Part shown: positions 1-9,169 of the stretch, piece after piece | How the letters are laid out: each line of letters begins with the position of its first letter | Numbering within the stretch: the stretch's first letter is position 1 | Origin: DASZWJ01 sp963813895 | Lineage (GTDB): Bacteria > Pseudomonadota > Gammaproteobacteria > JAURND01 | Assembly (NCBI GenBank): GCA_963813895.1 | Contig: CAWFAS010000001.1 | Location: 682,001 to 746,000 of the forward strand | Direction of reading: 5' to 3' | DNA length: 64,000 bases | Position numbers and translations under genes: made by a program | The notes under the pieces: model-generated | Databases searched by the model: none | Seen by the model: only the letters and a program-made list of their open reading frames with translations | What the model was told of the DNA's origin: nothing

Positions 1-677
1 ACCTGCCAGCGGAATGGAAATCGTAATGAAATCTGATAGTGCTTAACCCCGGCTGCGTCTAGTAACAATTCCCACTCTGAGCGAGTAAAACCGCGTCGGA
101 TTGAAATAAGCCCGTCATGGTAAATCAACCGGCTAAATAATAGTGGGCTTAACAAAGCGTATAATCCTTCTGCCAGGCGATGCCGATACAGATCATTAAT
201 AATGACTGCCTGTTTAGCAGATGTCATGGCTGAACGCAAAAAATCGATTAATGCCTCATCACTAAGATGGTGGCAAACCAGTGTGGCTAGCAATAGATCC
301 ACGCTGTTCTCAGGTAGTTGCAGCTGTGGTTGTGGTTGCAGATAAAAGCCGACATTATTCGCGGTTCTAGTTTTAATCCAGGATTCCAATGCCTGAGAGG
401 CGGCCCCAATCGCCTCTTTACTGATATCCAACCCAATCAATTGGAGCTTGGGAAAATGTTGACTCAGGTGCAGCAAAAATTGTCCACCGCCGCAACCAAT
501 ATCAGCTAAAGAAGTAGCATTAGGAAAATCTTTAATAGTGGTGATTGTGTCTCTGAGTATTCCTGACAGCTTGTTAATGATAAATATTTTCCGCAGGAAT
601 TTTAAGTATTCCTGATCGGTATAATGAAGCGGACCTAAGTCAATCAACTCTTTTTCTTGAGAACGGTTTGTCAGCAT
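1..677 (-). CDS. SAM-dependent methyltransferase, partial (C-terminus beyond left edge)
   Basis: Translating the minus strand from the ATG at 677 gives an open frame to the window edge (about 225 residues), beginning MLTNRSQEKELIDLGPLHYT. It has a class I methyltransferase motif I (LADIGCGGGQFLLHL) followed by the acidic LIGLDIS strand, so it should bind S-adenosylmethionine. The start lies 2 nt after the stop of the type III polyketide synthase, so the two are probably co-translated. Methyltransferases next to type III PKS genes commonly O- or C-methylate the polyketide product; that role is inferred from position. The substrate cannot be read from the sequence and the C-terminus is missing. 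Confidence 0.8.
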   Translation of the reverse strand, partial: MLTNRSQEKELIDLGPLHYTDQEYLKFLRKIFIINKLSGILRDTITTIKDFPNATSLADIGCGGGQFLLHLSQHFPKLQLIGLDISKEAIGAASQALESWIKTRTANNVGFYLQPQPQLQLPENSVDLLLATLVCHHLSDEALIDFLRSAMTSAKQAVIINDLYRHRLAEGLYALLSPLLFSRLIYHDGLISIRRGFTRSEWELLLDAAGVKHYQISLRFPFRWQ

Positions 678-679
678 TT

Positions 680-1804
680 TTAGTTCCCTAACAAAATACC
701 TTCCACTGCCAGTCCTGGTCCAAACCCAAGTCCCATAGACCAGGCGCAGGTTCTCTGCTGCTTGCTCAACGCATCCAGTACAAATAAAAAAGTAGCGCTC
801 GACATATTGCCATGCTGCTCCAGAATTTGCCAAGAGCAGCTAAGGTGATCCTCAGTTAGGTTCAGTGCGTTCTGTATGGCATTTAAAATTTGTTTTCCAC
901 CTGGATGTACTGGCCAGTGACAGTCCGTGAGATTGGCTTTAGCCGGTAATAAGCGGTGCGCGAATGCAGCAATATATTCGAAAATAAATTGTGGAACATC
1001 GGGCTTCACCCCCATAAGAAAACCAGTATCAATGACTTCCCAGGTCATTTTGTCGGCAGTATTGGGTAGGGAATAGCTGAGAGTTTGCTCTATGGAAAAA
1101 AGCGATTTTTCAGAGGGCAGTGGTTGCGCTCCGACCACACAGGCAGCAGCACCATCCGCAAACAAGGCATTACCGATTTGTTGCTCCCGGTTATTAGTAG
1201 CTTGTAAATGTAAGGAACAAAGCTCACAGCAAACCAATAAAATACGCGCGGCGGTATCTTGTCGGGCGTAAGCGGCGGCCAGATCCAAGCCTTTGAACGC
1301 CCCATAACATCCCATCATGTTCAATCCGATCTGATTGACATAGGGACTTAAGTCCAGTGATTTTTGCAAATGCGACTGCACCCCAGGCGCCATGACTCCG
1401 GTGCAAGAGACAAAAATAATATGGGTAATGTCAGTCGCCGATCCACCCCATAAATCTAGCGCTCGTTTTGCGGCTTGGTGAGCAAGTTGAGGCGCTTCTT
1501 GTTTGTAAATTGCATTACGCGCGGCCGTTCCCGGGGGATTTTTGTTGCCAAATATCTGCCAGTCGGCCACATCGCTGGCAAAGGCTGGAACCACGCTGTA
1601 GCGGCGGTTAACGCGTGAATTACTATATAGGCGTTGCAGCCACTTGGTCTCTTTTTCATTCAGACCGCTGATGGCAGCCATTTTCTTCGCGGCTGATTTT
1701 TGCTCTACGCCATAAGGAGGCACATGGGTTGCCAGGCTGAGAATATGGGGTTTGTTGATCATTTTATCAGCGGTTACAAAGAGACCATCCGTGGTAGTGT
1801 TCAT
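680..1804 (-). CDS. Type III polyketide synthase (chalcone/stilbene synthase family)
   Basis: The 374-residue protein is a full-length chalcone-synthase-like enzyme, which condenses malonyl-CoA units onto an acyl-CoA starter to make pyrones or resorcinols. The catalytic triad is visible: Cys166 in NMMGCYGAF, His300 in WPVHPGGKQ and Asn333 in HGNMSSATF. The C-terminal GFGPGLAVEGILL loop typical of the fold is also present. Its ATG abuts the pntB stop with no intergenic base, and a methyltransferase follows 2 nt later, so it lies in the transhydrogenase transcription unit. Bacterial relatives make alkylresorcinols or alkylpyrones; the product here is unknown. Confidence 0.92.
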   Translation of the reverse strand: MNTTTDGLFVTADKMINKPHILSLATHVPPYGVEQKSAAKKMAAISGLNEKETKWLQRLYSNSRVNRRYSVVPAFASDVADWQIFGNKNPPGTAARNAIYKQEAPQLAHQAAKRALDLWGGSATDITHIIFVSCTGVMAPGVQSHLQKSLDLSPYVNQIGLNMMGCYGAFKGLDLAAAYARQDTAARILLVCCELCSLHLQATNNREQQIGNALFADGAAACVVGAQPLPSEKSLFSIEQTLSYSLPNTADKMTWEVIDTGFLMGVKPDVPQFIFEYIAAFAHRLLPAKANLTDCHWPVHPGGKQILNAIQNALNLTEDHLSCSWQILEQHGNMSSATFLFVLDALSKQQRTCAWSMGLGFGPGLAVEGILLGN

Positions 1805-3178
1805 TTAAAGCGCCTTTAGTGCGTGCACCAGTTTGTTAACGACTTCTTGTCCATCGCCATACAACATATGCGTATTGTCCATGGTGAACAGACTGTTTTC
1901 AACTCCGGAAAATCCTTTACCCTGGCCGCGTTTTATGACCAGTACATTGCGACAAGCGGCGATATTTAAAATTGGCATGCCATAAATTGGGCTGTTAGGT
2001 TCATTGCGCGCTGCTGGATTAACCACATCATTCGCGCCAATGACTAATCCAACATCAGCCGTGGGAAATTCAGCATTAATTTCATCCAGGTCAAAGATCT
2101 TGTCATAAGGAACTCCCGCCTCAGCCAACAACACATTCATATGGCCAGGCATACGTCCCGCCACAGGATGTATAGCAAACTTGACGATGACACCACGCTG
2201 TTCCAGCTGCTGGGCTAGCTCCCATATTTTATGCTGAGCTTGAGCTACAGCCATGCCATATCCTGGAGCTATAATGACTTTGTTGGCATAAGCCATCATG
2301 ACCGCCGCATCGCTGGGTTCAATGGCTTTCATGCTGCCTGTAGTCTCAGTGCCAACGGTATTTTGTGACTTAGAAACCTTCGAGAACAAAATAGAGAATA
2401 CCGACTTATTCATGGCTTTGGCCATTAATTGTGTCAGCAAGGTACCCGATGCGCCGACCACAGTACCCGCAATGATCAATGCGGCATTGTTTAAGACAAA
2501 GCCATTAAACGCCACTGCCAGGCCAGTCATGGCGTTGAATAGTGAAATGACCACCGGCATATTAGCGCCGCCGATAGGCAAGGTAAAAGTAACACCCAAA
2601 ATAAGCAATAACACAAAGAATGGCAGCATGAGCGCAACCAGATTGGGAAACACTAGCAATATTAAACCGCAAATAAAAGCCGCCACTAAAATAATGATAT
2701 TTATCATAGTGTGACCAGGCAATACGATAGTTCGTTTCAGCCATTCCTGTAATTTTGCAAACGCCATCAAGCTGCCACTGAAAGACAGGGTGCCAATAAT
2801 CGCACCTAAAACAGCCAACACGCGAATAGCAAAGGGTACTTGTTGATGATGTAATAATTCTGAAGCGGCGATGATCGCTGCTGCGCCACCGCCCATGCCG
2901 TTATAAAGCGCAATCATTTGCGGCATGTTAATCATGGCCACTTTTTTACCGCTATACCAGGCAATTCCTCCGCCGATCAAAATCGCCATCAGAATTAAAA
3001 TATAATTAACCAGTCCTTGGATACTAGGTAGAAAAAATGTGGCTAAGACCGCCGCCAACATACCCCAGCCTGCAAAAATAATACCGCTGCGGGCAGTTTT
3101 TGGAGATGACATTTTACGTAAGCCGACGATCAGCAGAATAGCCGTAATAAAATAAATGAGCTGGATAAAATTATTCAT
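1805..3178 (-). CDS. pntB: NAD(P) transhydrogenase subunit beta
   Basis: The 457-residue beta subunit of the proton-translocating transhydrogenase makes NADPH from NADH using the proton gradient. About the first 270 residues are a series of hydrophobic helices (domain II). The C-terminal third is the NADP(H)-binding domain III with the GYGMAVAQAQHK fingerprint and a VGLVIGANDVVNPAA stretch. The ATG overlaps the 3' end of the small alpha-2 subunit gene by 8 nt, and its stop abuts the polyketide synthase start, so translation is probably coupled along the operon. Length and motifs are normal for the family. Confidence 0.96.
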   Translation of the reverse strand: MNNFIQLIYFITAILLIVGLRKMSSPKTARSGIIFAGWGMLAAVLATFFLPSIQGLVNYILILMAILIGGGIAWYSGKKVAMINMPQMIALYNGMGGGAAAIIAASELLHHQQVPFAIRVLAVLGAIIGTLSFSGSLMAFAKLQEWLKRTIVLPGHTMINIIILVAAFICGLILLVFPNLVALMLPFFVLLLILGVTFTLPIGGANMPVVISLFNAMTGLAVAFNGFVLNNAALIIAGTVVGASGTLLTQLMAKAMNKSVFSILFSKVSKSQNTVGTETTGSMKAIEPSDAAVMMAYANKVIIAPGYGMAVAQAQHKIWELAQQLEQRGVIVKFAIHPVAGRMPGHMNVLLAEAGVPYDKIFDLDEINAEFPTADVGLVIGANDVVNPAARNEPNSPIYGMPILNIAACRNVLVIKRGQGKGFSGVENSLFTMDNTHMLYGDGQEVVNKLVHALKAL

Positions 3179-3467
3179 TGGGTTTGCGCTCTGTTTTGAA
3201 CATACCTAGCATGCGTTCAGTCACAACATAACCGCCAACCGCATTAATCGTCGCGATGAGCACTGCAAAAAAACCAATGATTTGTTCCAGCGGGGTAGTG
3301 GCCTGGCCTAGGGCGATCATAGCGCCTATTAAAATAATGCCATGAATGAAGTTAGTTCCTGACATGAGGGGTGTGTGTAGAATGACGGGCACACGGTTAA
3401 TAACTTCATAACCGGTGAAAGCCGCCAGCATGAAGATATAAAGAAATGTAATGAAACCTCCGGTCAT
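3171..3467 (-). CDS. pntAB: NAD(P) transhydrogenase subunit alpha part 2 (membrane segment)
   Basis: This 98-residue protein has three hydrophobic segments and corresponds to the C-terminal membrane part of E. coli PntA. It is encoded separately, as in Rhodospirillum rubrum and other bacteria with three-subunit enzymes. The sequence ends YVVTERMLGMFKTERKPNE, typical of this subunit. A good ribosome site (AAAGGAG) lies about 6 nt before the ATG. The 3' end overlaps pntB by 8 nt. The gap from the soluble alpha-1 gene upstream is unusually long (about 325 nt) because a family A palindromic repeat lies there. Confidence 0.93.
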   Translation of the reverse strand: MTGGFITFLYIFMLAAFTGYEVINRVPVILHTPLMSGTNFIHGIILIGAMIALGQATTPLEQIIGFFAVLIATINAVGGYVVTERMLGMFKTERKPNE

Positions 3468-3560
3468 GGTTGGCTCCTTTTAGGTTAAAATTTTAAGTGT
3501 ATTCACCCACTCTACTTTTTACTTGTGGGGGTGTTGAATGTCGTGAGGTTTCAGAATGGC

Positions 3561-3719
3561 TGCCACTAGAAGCTGCCCCCATCCCTTCCCCCGCAAGCGG
3601 GGGAAGGGACTGGTTCGGTAGGATAAGTTCAGCTATGCAGCCAATCCGATACTAGCTCGAGCAAGTCCCTTCCCCCGCTTGCGGGGGAAGGTTAGGATGG
3701 GGGCAGCTTCTAGTGGCAC
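3561..3719. repeat. Palindromic repeat family A, copy 1 (inside pnt operon)
   Basis: This is a 159-bp inverted repeat. The ends TGCCACTAGAAGCTGCCCCC and its reverse complement are perfect, and each arm carries an internal CTTCCCCCGC hairpin. It fills most of the gene-free stretch 3468-3792 between the two transhydrogenase alpha genes, within the apparent operon. As RNA it would fold into a long stem. Related copies lie at 5212, 36872 and 38180. No coding content is seen. Confidence 0.9.
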
Positions 3720-3792
3720 TTATCTGAGTCTTCCTTCAAAAATAGTGCGTGATTTTTATTATGCAACAACAACCCCCTTTGTGGAGGAATAA

Positions 3793-4890
3793 CTACTCTG
3801 CCAACTTAACCATCCCATCCCGAGTCACCAGACTCTCAGAAATAATGACATCCTCCCAATCAATCGCAATCTGGCCATTTTTGAGAACTAGTTTTAGAAA
3901 ATTTGTTAGGTTTTTTGCATACATACTACTAGCATCATGCGGCAAACTACTGGCGAGGTTGGTCGGCCCATAGATCGTGATGCCTTGGTGGTTGACGGTA
4001 GTGTCAGGTTGGGTGAGTTCGCAATTGCCGCCGCTTTCTGCCGCAGCATCGATAATCACGCCGCCAGTATGCATTGCTTCCACCATTTCGCGGGTAATAA
4101 TTTTTGGTGCGGGTTTGCCTGGAATGGCTGCTGTAGCAATAATTACTTCGGTTTTGCTGATGGCGTCTGTTAAGGCAGTTTGCTGTTTTAGTTTTTCATC
4201 ACTGGCAAGTTCCCGTGCATAGCCGCCGGCAGCTTCTGCTTTTACATCAATGGTGATCATTTTAGCACCCAATGATTCCACTTGTTCTTTAGTGGCGCTA
4301 CGAATATCGTAGGCTTTGACTATTGCTCCCAGGCGGCGTGCGGTAGCAATAGCTTGCAGACCTGCGACACCGGCGCCCACGACCAGCACACTCGCTGGTC
4401 GTATCGTGCCGGCTGCTGTGGTTAACATGGGGAAAAAACGGCTAGTCATATTGGCGGCAAGCAATGCCGCTTTATAACCGGCGACGGTCGCCTGTGAAGA
4501 GAGGGCATCCATGGCTTGGGCACGCGAAATGCGTGGTATGAGCTCTATAGCAAAGCTAGTAATATGCTGTTCACATAAGGCGGCGACCACTTCGGGATGG
4601 CGAGCAGGGAATAAAAAGCTAATTACAATGGAGCCTTTTTTATAGTTAGCAATTTCTGTTACGGTGGGCGGCTGGACTTTGAGGATAATATCTGCGTTTT
4701 GATAAAGCGAGGTATAGTCATGGCAAATTTCTACCCCCGAATAATCTTTATCTGGATAGTTGGCCGCTGCCCCCGCACCCGATTCTAATAGAATAGTAGC
4801 ACCTGCCTGTTTAAGTTCAGGAATTAAATGGGGGGTCAAGGCAACGCGTTGCTCGCCTGGGATAATTTCTCGAGGTATGGCAATGTGCAT
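3793..4890 (-). CDS. pntAA: NAD(P) transhydrogenase subunit alpha part 1 (NAD-binding)
   Basis: The 365-residue soluble domain I of the transhydrogenase starts MHIAIPREIIPGEQRVALTP, like alanine dehydrogenase/PntA proteins. It has the Rossmann fingerprint VLVVGAGVAGLQAIATARRL for NAD(H) and the RQD-loop-type region KAYDIRSATKEQ. It lacks the membrane helices, which are in the separate pntAB gene. It is the first gene of the unit pntAA-pntAB-pntB-PKS-methyltransferase. A sigma-70-like promoter and an AGGAAG ribosome site precede the ATG. Length is normal for the split form. Confidence 0.95.
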   Translation of the reverse strand: MHIAIPREIIPGEQRVALTPHLIPELKQAGATILLESGAGAAANYPDKDYSGVEICHDYTSLYQNADIILKVQPPTVTEIANYKKGSIVISFLFPARHPEVVAALCEQHITSFAIELIPRISRAQAMDALSSQATVAGYKAALLAANMTSRFFPMLTTAAGTIRPASVLVVGAGVAGLQAIATARRLGAIVKAYDIRSATKEQVESLGAKMITIDVKAEAAGGYARELASDEKLKQQTALTDAISKTEVIIATAAIPGKPAPKIITREMVEAMHTGGVIIDAAAESGGNCELTQPDTTVNHQGITIYGPTNLASSLPHDASSMYAKNLTNFLKLVLKNGQIAIDWEDVIISESLVTRDGMVKLAE

Positions 4891-4968
4891 GAGAGGCTTC
4901 CTAATTATTTAACTCTTCAGTGCAGGAGGGGGGCGATTTAATCAATCTGACCATTTTTTGATGGGGGA

Positions 4969-4996
4969 AGTATACAGTATTTGTAGTTTCCAGCAA
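4969..4996 (-). promoter_or_regulatory. Probable sigma-70 promoter of pntAA
   Basis: On the minus strand TTGCTG (-35) is followed after 16 nt by TATACT (-10), about 80 nt before the pntAA ATG. This is the only good promoter match upstream of the operon. It was judged by eye only. Confidence 0.5.
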
Positions 4997-5106
4997 TTGA
5001 CTTTATTTCTCTGGTCACTTATAAGATTATCTCCAGTTATGACGAAGACGTTCCCCCATTGAGAACATGGTTGCATATCTCCTGCACACTGCCGGGAAAG
5101 CAACTG

Positions 5107-5180
5107 TATACCCTCTCCTCGAGCTTTGTTGAATAATTCCCCTCTCCCACTTGTGGGAGAGGGGTCAGGGGTGAGGGTGT
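5107..5180. repeat. Fragment of families B/C palindromic repeats
   Basis: This stretch contains GTTGAATAATTC, the arm end of family B, then a hairpin CCCCTCTCCCacttgtGGGAGAGGGG and a GGGGTGAGGGTGT tail as in family C. It appears to be a recombined remnant. With the next feature it accounts for most of the gene-free stretch 4891-5383; 4997-5106 holds nothing recognisable. Confidence 0.7.
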
Positions 5181-5211
5181 ATGAATTGGCTTGGGCTAGT
5201 AATAATTTTGG

Positions 5212-5358
5212 TAACTATTCAGCATCGTAACTGGGAAGCCAATAGAGACTGCCCCCTTCCTAACCTTCCCCCGCAAGCGGGGGTAGGAACTGTTGGGCAG
5301 AAAACTAAAAGTCCGCACCTTACAGTCCCTTCCCCCGCAAGGGGAGAGGGGATCATAA
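5212..5358. repeat. Chimeric palindromic repeat: family A left arm joined to family B right arm
   Basis: From AACTATTCAGCATCGTAACTG to the loop region this matches the left arm and centre of the family A copy at 38180. The expected right arm is replaced at the shared CCCCCGCAAG motif by a family B arm (GGGGAGAGGGGATCATA). It ends about 25 nt before lipB. Confidence 0.75.
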
Positions 5359-5383
5359 AGCTTCCCCTTATGGGTAGAATGAC

Positions 5384-6112
5384 ATGCAACAACGATTACT
5401 AATAGTACGCCAATTCGAACTGCTTGATTACCAGCAGACCTGGCAGGCTATGAAAGATTTTACCGAACAACGTAGCGACACTTCAGCAGACGAAATTTGG
5501 CTATTAGAGCATCCGCCGGTATTTACCCAAGGTTTGGCGGGAAAACCTGAGCATTTGCTGAATCCTGAGAATATCCCAGTGATACAGTCCGACCGTGGTG
5601 GGCAAGTGACTTATCATGGACCAGGGCAACTGGTTGTTTACACCATGCTAGATTTACACCGATTAAGTATGGGCACACGTAATTTAGTACGGTTGTTGGA
5701 GCAGTCGGTCATTGAAGTATTAAAGGGTTATGATATTGTGGCAGAAAATCGTTGTGATGCTCCCGGTATATACATTGCTGGCGCCAAAATCTGTTCTATA
5801 GGCTTGCGGGTTCGCAAAGGTTGTTCGTATCATGGTATTGCGTTCAATTTAAATATGGATCTACAGCCATTTTCACGCATAAACCCCTGTGGTATCCAGA
5901 ATTTACGTATGACACAGTTGGCTGACTGGGTGGCAGCTAGCGATGCTACTCAGGTTAGAGACCGGATGATCCGTCAGCTGGTGAAAAACTTTGCTTATCA
6001 AGAAAACTTAATAACCTATCTTCCCGTCAATAGTGCTGAATCTTTAGTTTCTCAGTTACAAAAGGGCAGAACTATATCAAACAGCGTGCCAAAATATGAC
6101 CTCCTTAGTTAA
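5384..6112 (+). CDS. lipB: Octanoyltransferase LipB
   Basis: This 242-residue enzyme transfers octanoyl groups from acyl carrier protein to lipoate-dependent apo-proteins, the first step of lipoate synthesis. The RGGQVTYHGPGQ signature is at 71-82. The catalytic pair Lys135 (GAKICSIGLR) and Cys169 (INPCG) fall at the E. coli positions, which supports the chosen ATG. Its 3' end overlaps lipA by 17 nt, indicating a translationally coupled lipB-lipA unit. No strong ribosome site is visible before the ATG, which follows a repeat remnant. Confidence 0.95.
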   Translation: MQQRLLIVRQFELLDYQQTWQAMKDFTEQRSDTSADEIWLLEHPPVFTQGLAGKPEHLLNPENIPVIQSDRGGQVTYHGPGQLVVYTMLDLHRLSMGTRNLVRLLEQSVIEVLKGYDIVAENRCDAPGIYIAGAKICSIGLRVRKGCSYHGIAFNLNMDLQPFSRINPCGIQNLRMTQLADWVAASDATQVRDRMIRQLVKNFAYQENLITYLPVNSAESLVSQLQKGRTISNSVPKYDLLS

Positions 6113-7049
6113 CGATCCCAATAGCAAGCAACGTGCGGCTGATAAGCTGGCACGCATTCCCATTAAAATTGCTATGAGTGAAGATATACTGCGCAAGCCG
6201 GATTGGATCCGCGTTAAATTACCGAGTAATAATAAAATAGCTGAACTAAAGAACTTATTGCGTACCAACCGCATGGTGACCGTATGCGAAGAGGCATCCT
6301 GCCCGAATTTAGCAGAATGTTTCACCCACGGCACAGCTACTTTTATGATTATGGGTGATAAATGTACCCGCCGTTGCAGCTTCTGTGATGTGGCGCACGG
6401 GCGTCCTGATCCTTTAGACCCCAATGAGCCTGCTAACTTGGCGCAGACTGTTAAAGTGATGCAATTGAAATACGTGGTGATCACTTCCGTTGATCGTGAT
6501 GATTTAAGAGACGGGGGGGCAGCCCATTTTGCCGCTTGCATCAGTGCAGTGCGCGAACAAAATCCGCACATTAAAATAGAAATATTAGTACCCGATTTCC
6601 GCGGCCGTATGGAAAAAGCGCTACAGGAACTGGCTAAAGCTCCTCCCGATGTATTTAATCACAATATAGAAACTGCGCCCCGGCTCTATAAGCAAGTGCG
6701 GGCCGGTTCAGATTATCACTGGTCTCTTAAACTGTTGCAGGAATATAAGCTGCTATTTCCTACCATTCCTACCAAATCGGGTTTAATGCTAGGGCTAGGA
6801 GAAACCATAGAAGAAATTGAACAGGTGTTGCTGGACCTGCGAAAACATAATGTAGACATGCTGACCATTGGACAATATTTGCAACCCAGCCGTCACCACA
6901 TGCCGGTTGCTCGTTATGTAACACCGGCGGAATTTGAACAGTTGCGAATATTCGCAGAGCAAGTCGGTTTTACGCAGGTGGCTAGCGGCCCATTAGTGCG
7001 TTCTTCCTACCACGCTGATAAACAGGCGGCGGGCGAAAAGGTTTCCTAA
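6096..7049 (+). CDS. lipA: Lipoyl synthase LipA
   Basis: The 317-residue radical-SAM enzyme inserts two sulfurs into protein-bound octanoate to make lipoate. Both iron-sulfur clusters are accounted for: the auxiliary cluster motif Cys64/Cys69/Cys75 (CEEASCPNLAEC) and the radical-SAM CxxxCxxC motif Cys90/94/97 (CTRRCSFC). The C-terminal RSSYHAD, whose serine ligates the auxiliary cluster, is also present. It starts inside the lipB 3' end, and a DedA-type gene follows 4 nt later. Confidence 0.97.
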   Translation: MTSLVNDPNSKQRAADKLARIPIKIAMSEDILRKPDWIRVKLPSNNKIAELKNLLRTNRMVTVCEEASCPNLAECFTHGTATFMIMGDKCTRRCSFCDVAHGRPDPLDPNEPANLAQTVKVMQLKYVVITSVDRDDLRDGGAAHFAACISAVREQNPHIKIEILVPDFRGRMEKALQELAKAPPDVFNHNIETAPRLYKQVRAGSDYHWSLKLLQEYKLLFPTIPTKSGLMLGLGETIEEIEQVLLDLRKHNVDMLTIGQYLQPSRHHMPVARYVTPAEFEQLRIFAEQVGFTQVASGPLVRSSYHADKQAAGEKVS

Positions 7050-7053
7050 GCCT

Positions 7054-9156
7054 ATGGCATTCCCTTCCTTTCATGACTTTATCTACTATCTGCACCAACA
7101 TCCGCATATAGGCGGATTCGTCACCTTCCTGGTTGCATTTGCAGAATCGCTGCCTTTGATTGGGGCAGTTATCCCAGGATCCGTGACCATGACGGCTATA
7201 GGTGCATTGATAGGATCAGGGGCCATGCCCCTGACAACCACCTTGTTATGGGCTATTGTGGGTGCTTTTTGCGGGGATTTTCTGAGTTACTGGATTGGGG
7301 TGCATTATAATGAACGGTTAAGAAGCATGTGGCCGTTCCGCAGATACCCGCAGTGGCTCTCTAAGGGGGAATCTTTTTTCCATAAACATGGTGGTAAAAG
7401 CGTAGTTATTGGCCGTTTTTTTGGACCCGTGCGCAGTGCAGTTCCTTTAATAGCAGGGTTACTGCATATGAGTCTGAGTCGTTTTATTATTGCTGCTATG
7501 CCGTCTGCTATTCTTTGGTCTTTGGTGTATATAGCACCAGGAATTGTAGTAGGCGCGCTTTCTTTAGGTTTACCCCCTGCTACCGCTACTAAATTCATCC
7601 TCGCCATACTAGCTATTGTCGCTTTTGGCTGGATCTTTTTTGTGTTGCTGCATATCTTTTTCCTAAAGATGGTAGCTATTATTGATAAGCTCATGTCAAG
7701 GTGTTGGCAATACTTGGCAGAACACCATAGTACCCACTGGATAATGTGGTTACTGTGTGATCGCACTTTGCTGGAGACCGGTAATTCTCCTTCATCTCTC
7801 CCCCTGCTAGCTGAAGATCTGTCTGTACCCCATTGGCGCCCCTATCGCCAGCTCACCTTATTAATTTCCTCACTGATATTTTTAATTTTATTCGCGATAA
7901 CGTTTATTAGTGTCAAGCTACAGATCGGTCTTAGCTGGCTTAATGAGCCTTTATTCGAATTATTTCGCAGCCTGCGTACCCAACTGGGTGATCATATTAT
8001 GGCCGCTATTACTTTATTGGGTAGTGGTTATGCCATGTCGATTGCAGCGGGGTTGATCCTGGCCTGGATGTGGGGGCAGCGTTACTTTCGGGCTGCTGTT
8101 TGTTGGATTATTGTAGTGGCTGTTAGCCTAAGCCTTACCGTTATTATTAAATCGCAATTTTATTATCCGAGACCCCCTGGTTTGTTACGTGGGCCTATAG
8201 ACTCGGCTTTTCCTAGTGGTCATACTTTTATAGCCGTTATGATATTTGGATTTTTGGCTGCCTTGATTGCGCAGAATTTGACGCCGGGTCGACGGAAAAT
8301 CCCATTTTTGGTTGCGAGTTTATTGATAATATCAGTAGCGCTATCTCGTCTGTATTTGGGGGTGCACTGGCTGACAGACGTCTTTGGTGGGATATTGCTC
8401 GGGATAGCCTGCGTATTGTTCCTATTTATGCTCTACCGTCGCAAGCTTAGCCAGGCTATCTCACCTAAAATGCTTTCACTAGTGGCTGTGTTGGCTATTT
8501 TAATTGGTTGGGGTGGTTATGGGATCACGCATTTTCGTTCTTTGGAATACGATTATACCCTCTATTGGCCCGAGGTGACTCTCGATACCGAGGGATGGTG
8601 GCAACAACGTACCGAAGAAATTCCCTTATTTTTAGTGTCTCGTTTAGGTAAGCCGCGTGAGGTGCTCAATGTACAGTGGCTGGGTTCGCTGGACGATATT
8701 GAGCAATCTCTGGTCAAGCAAGGATGGCAACCTCAGGCGTTGCAGTTGAGCCTTAAAAACACCCTCCATCGTTTGTCGCCGCGCAATAACCCTCAACACG
8801 TACCCGTGTTGCCAACGCTGTATCAAAATCAGGCACCCGAACTTTTGCTAACCAAATTAGACTACCAAAATCGGCAAATTAATCTGATGTTCTGGAAATC
8901 TAACGTTACTTTATTAGATAACAACCAAACACTGTGGTTGGGCAGCATTTATTATTATAAACCACGCCATACGATGGCCTCTTTAAGCCCAGAACAAATC
9001 GAGCAATTATATAAAAATGCCACTCAGCAATTAATAGCATCATTGCCAGGATATCAGTGGAAAACATTAACCCTGAATCCCAGCCGCCAACCGCTGCTGA
9101 TGCAGGATTTACATTGGGATGGGATTTTGTTGTTGGTTCGTAAAGAAGGTATTTAA
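7054..9156 (+). CDS. DedA / PAP2 phosphatase / LssY C-terminal fusion membrane protein
   Basis: The 700-residue protein has three parts. Residues about 10-200 are a DedA-family membrane domain (GRFFGPVRSAVPLIAG near 120-135). Residues about 265-460 are a PAP2 lipid phosphatase domain with all three motifs: KSQFYYPRP (366), PSGH (387-390) and SRLYLGVHWLTD (431-442). Residues about 500-700 are a soluble part like the C-terminus of Legionella LssY. The domains suggest dephosphorylation of a lipid diphosphate such as undecaprenyl-PP coupled to lipid transport in the inner membrane; this is inference. It follows lipA by 4 nt, probably co-transcribed. Confidence 0.85.
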   Translation: MAFPSFHDFIYYLHQHPHIGGFVTFLVAFAESLPLIGAVIPGSVTMTAIGALIGSGAMPLTTTLLWAIVGAFCGDFLSYWIGVHYNERLRSMWPFRRYPQWLSKGESFFHKHGGKSVVIGRFFGPVRSAVPLIAGLLHMSLSRFIIAAMPSAILWSLVYIAPGIVVGALSLGLPPATATKFILAILAIVAFGWIFFVLLHIFFLKMVAIIDKLMSRCWQYLAEHHSTHWIMWLLCDRTLLETGNSPSSLPLLAEDLSVPHWRPYRQLTLLISSLIFLILFAITFISVKLQIGLSWLNEPLFELFRSLRTQLGDHIMAAITLLGSGYAMSIAAGLILAWMWGQRYFRAAVCWIIVVAVSLSLTVIIKSQFYYPRPPGLLRGPIDSAFPSGHTFIAVMIFGFLAALIAQNLTPGRRKIPFLVASLLIISVALSRLYLGVHWLTDVFGGILLGIACVLFLFMLYRRKLSQAISPKMLSLVAVLAILIGWGGYGITHFRSLEYDYTLYWPEVTLDTEGWWQQRTEEIPLFLVSRLGKPREVLNVQWLGSLDDIEQSLVKQGWQPQALQLSLKNTLHRLSPRNNPQHVPVLPTLYQNQAPELLLTKLDYQNRQINLMFWKSNVTLLDNNQTLWLGSIYYYKPRHTMASLSPEQIEQLYKNATQQLIASLPGYQWKTLTLNPSRQPLLMQDLHWDGILLLVRKEGI

Positions 9157-9169
9157 AGTATCGTATGGC

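Noticed and set aside
2298..2714. 138-codon plus-strand frame opposite pntB.
   Set aside because: It is a mirror of the pntB coding sequence; pntB has full family similarity.
3561..5358. Possible CRISPR-like array because of repeated GC-rich units.
   Set aside because: Units are long palindromes scattered singly between genes; there is no regular spacing, no short direct repeats with unique spacers, and no cas genes.
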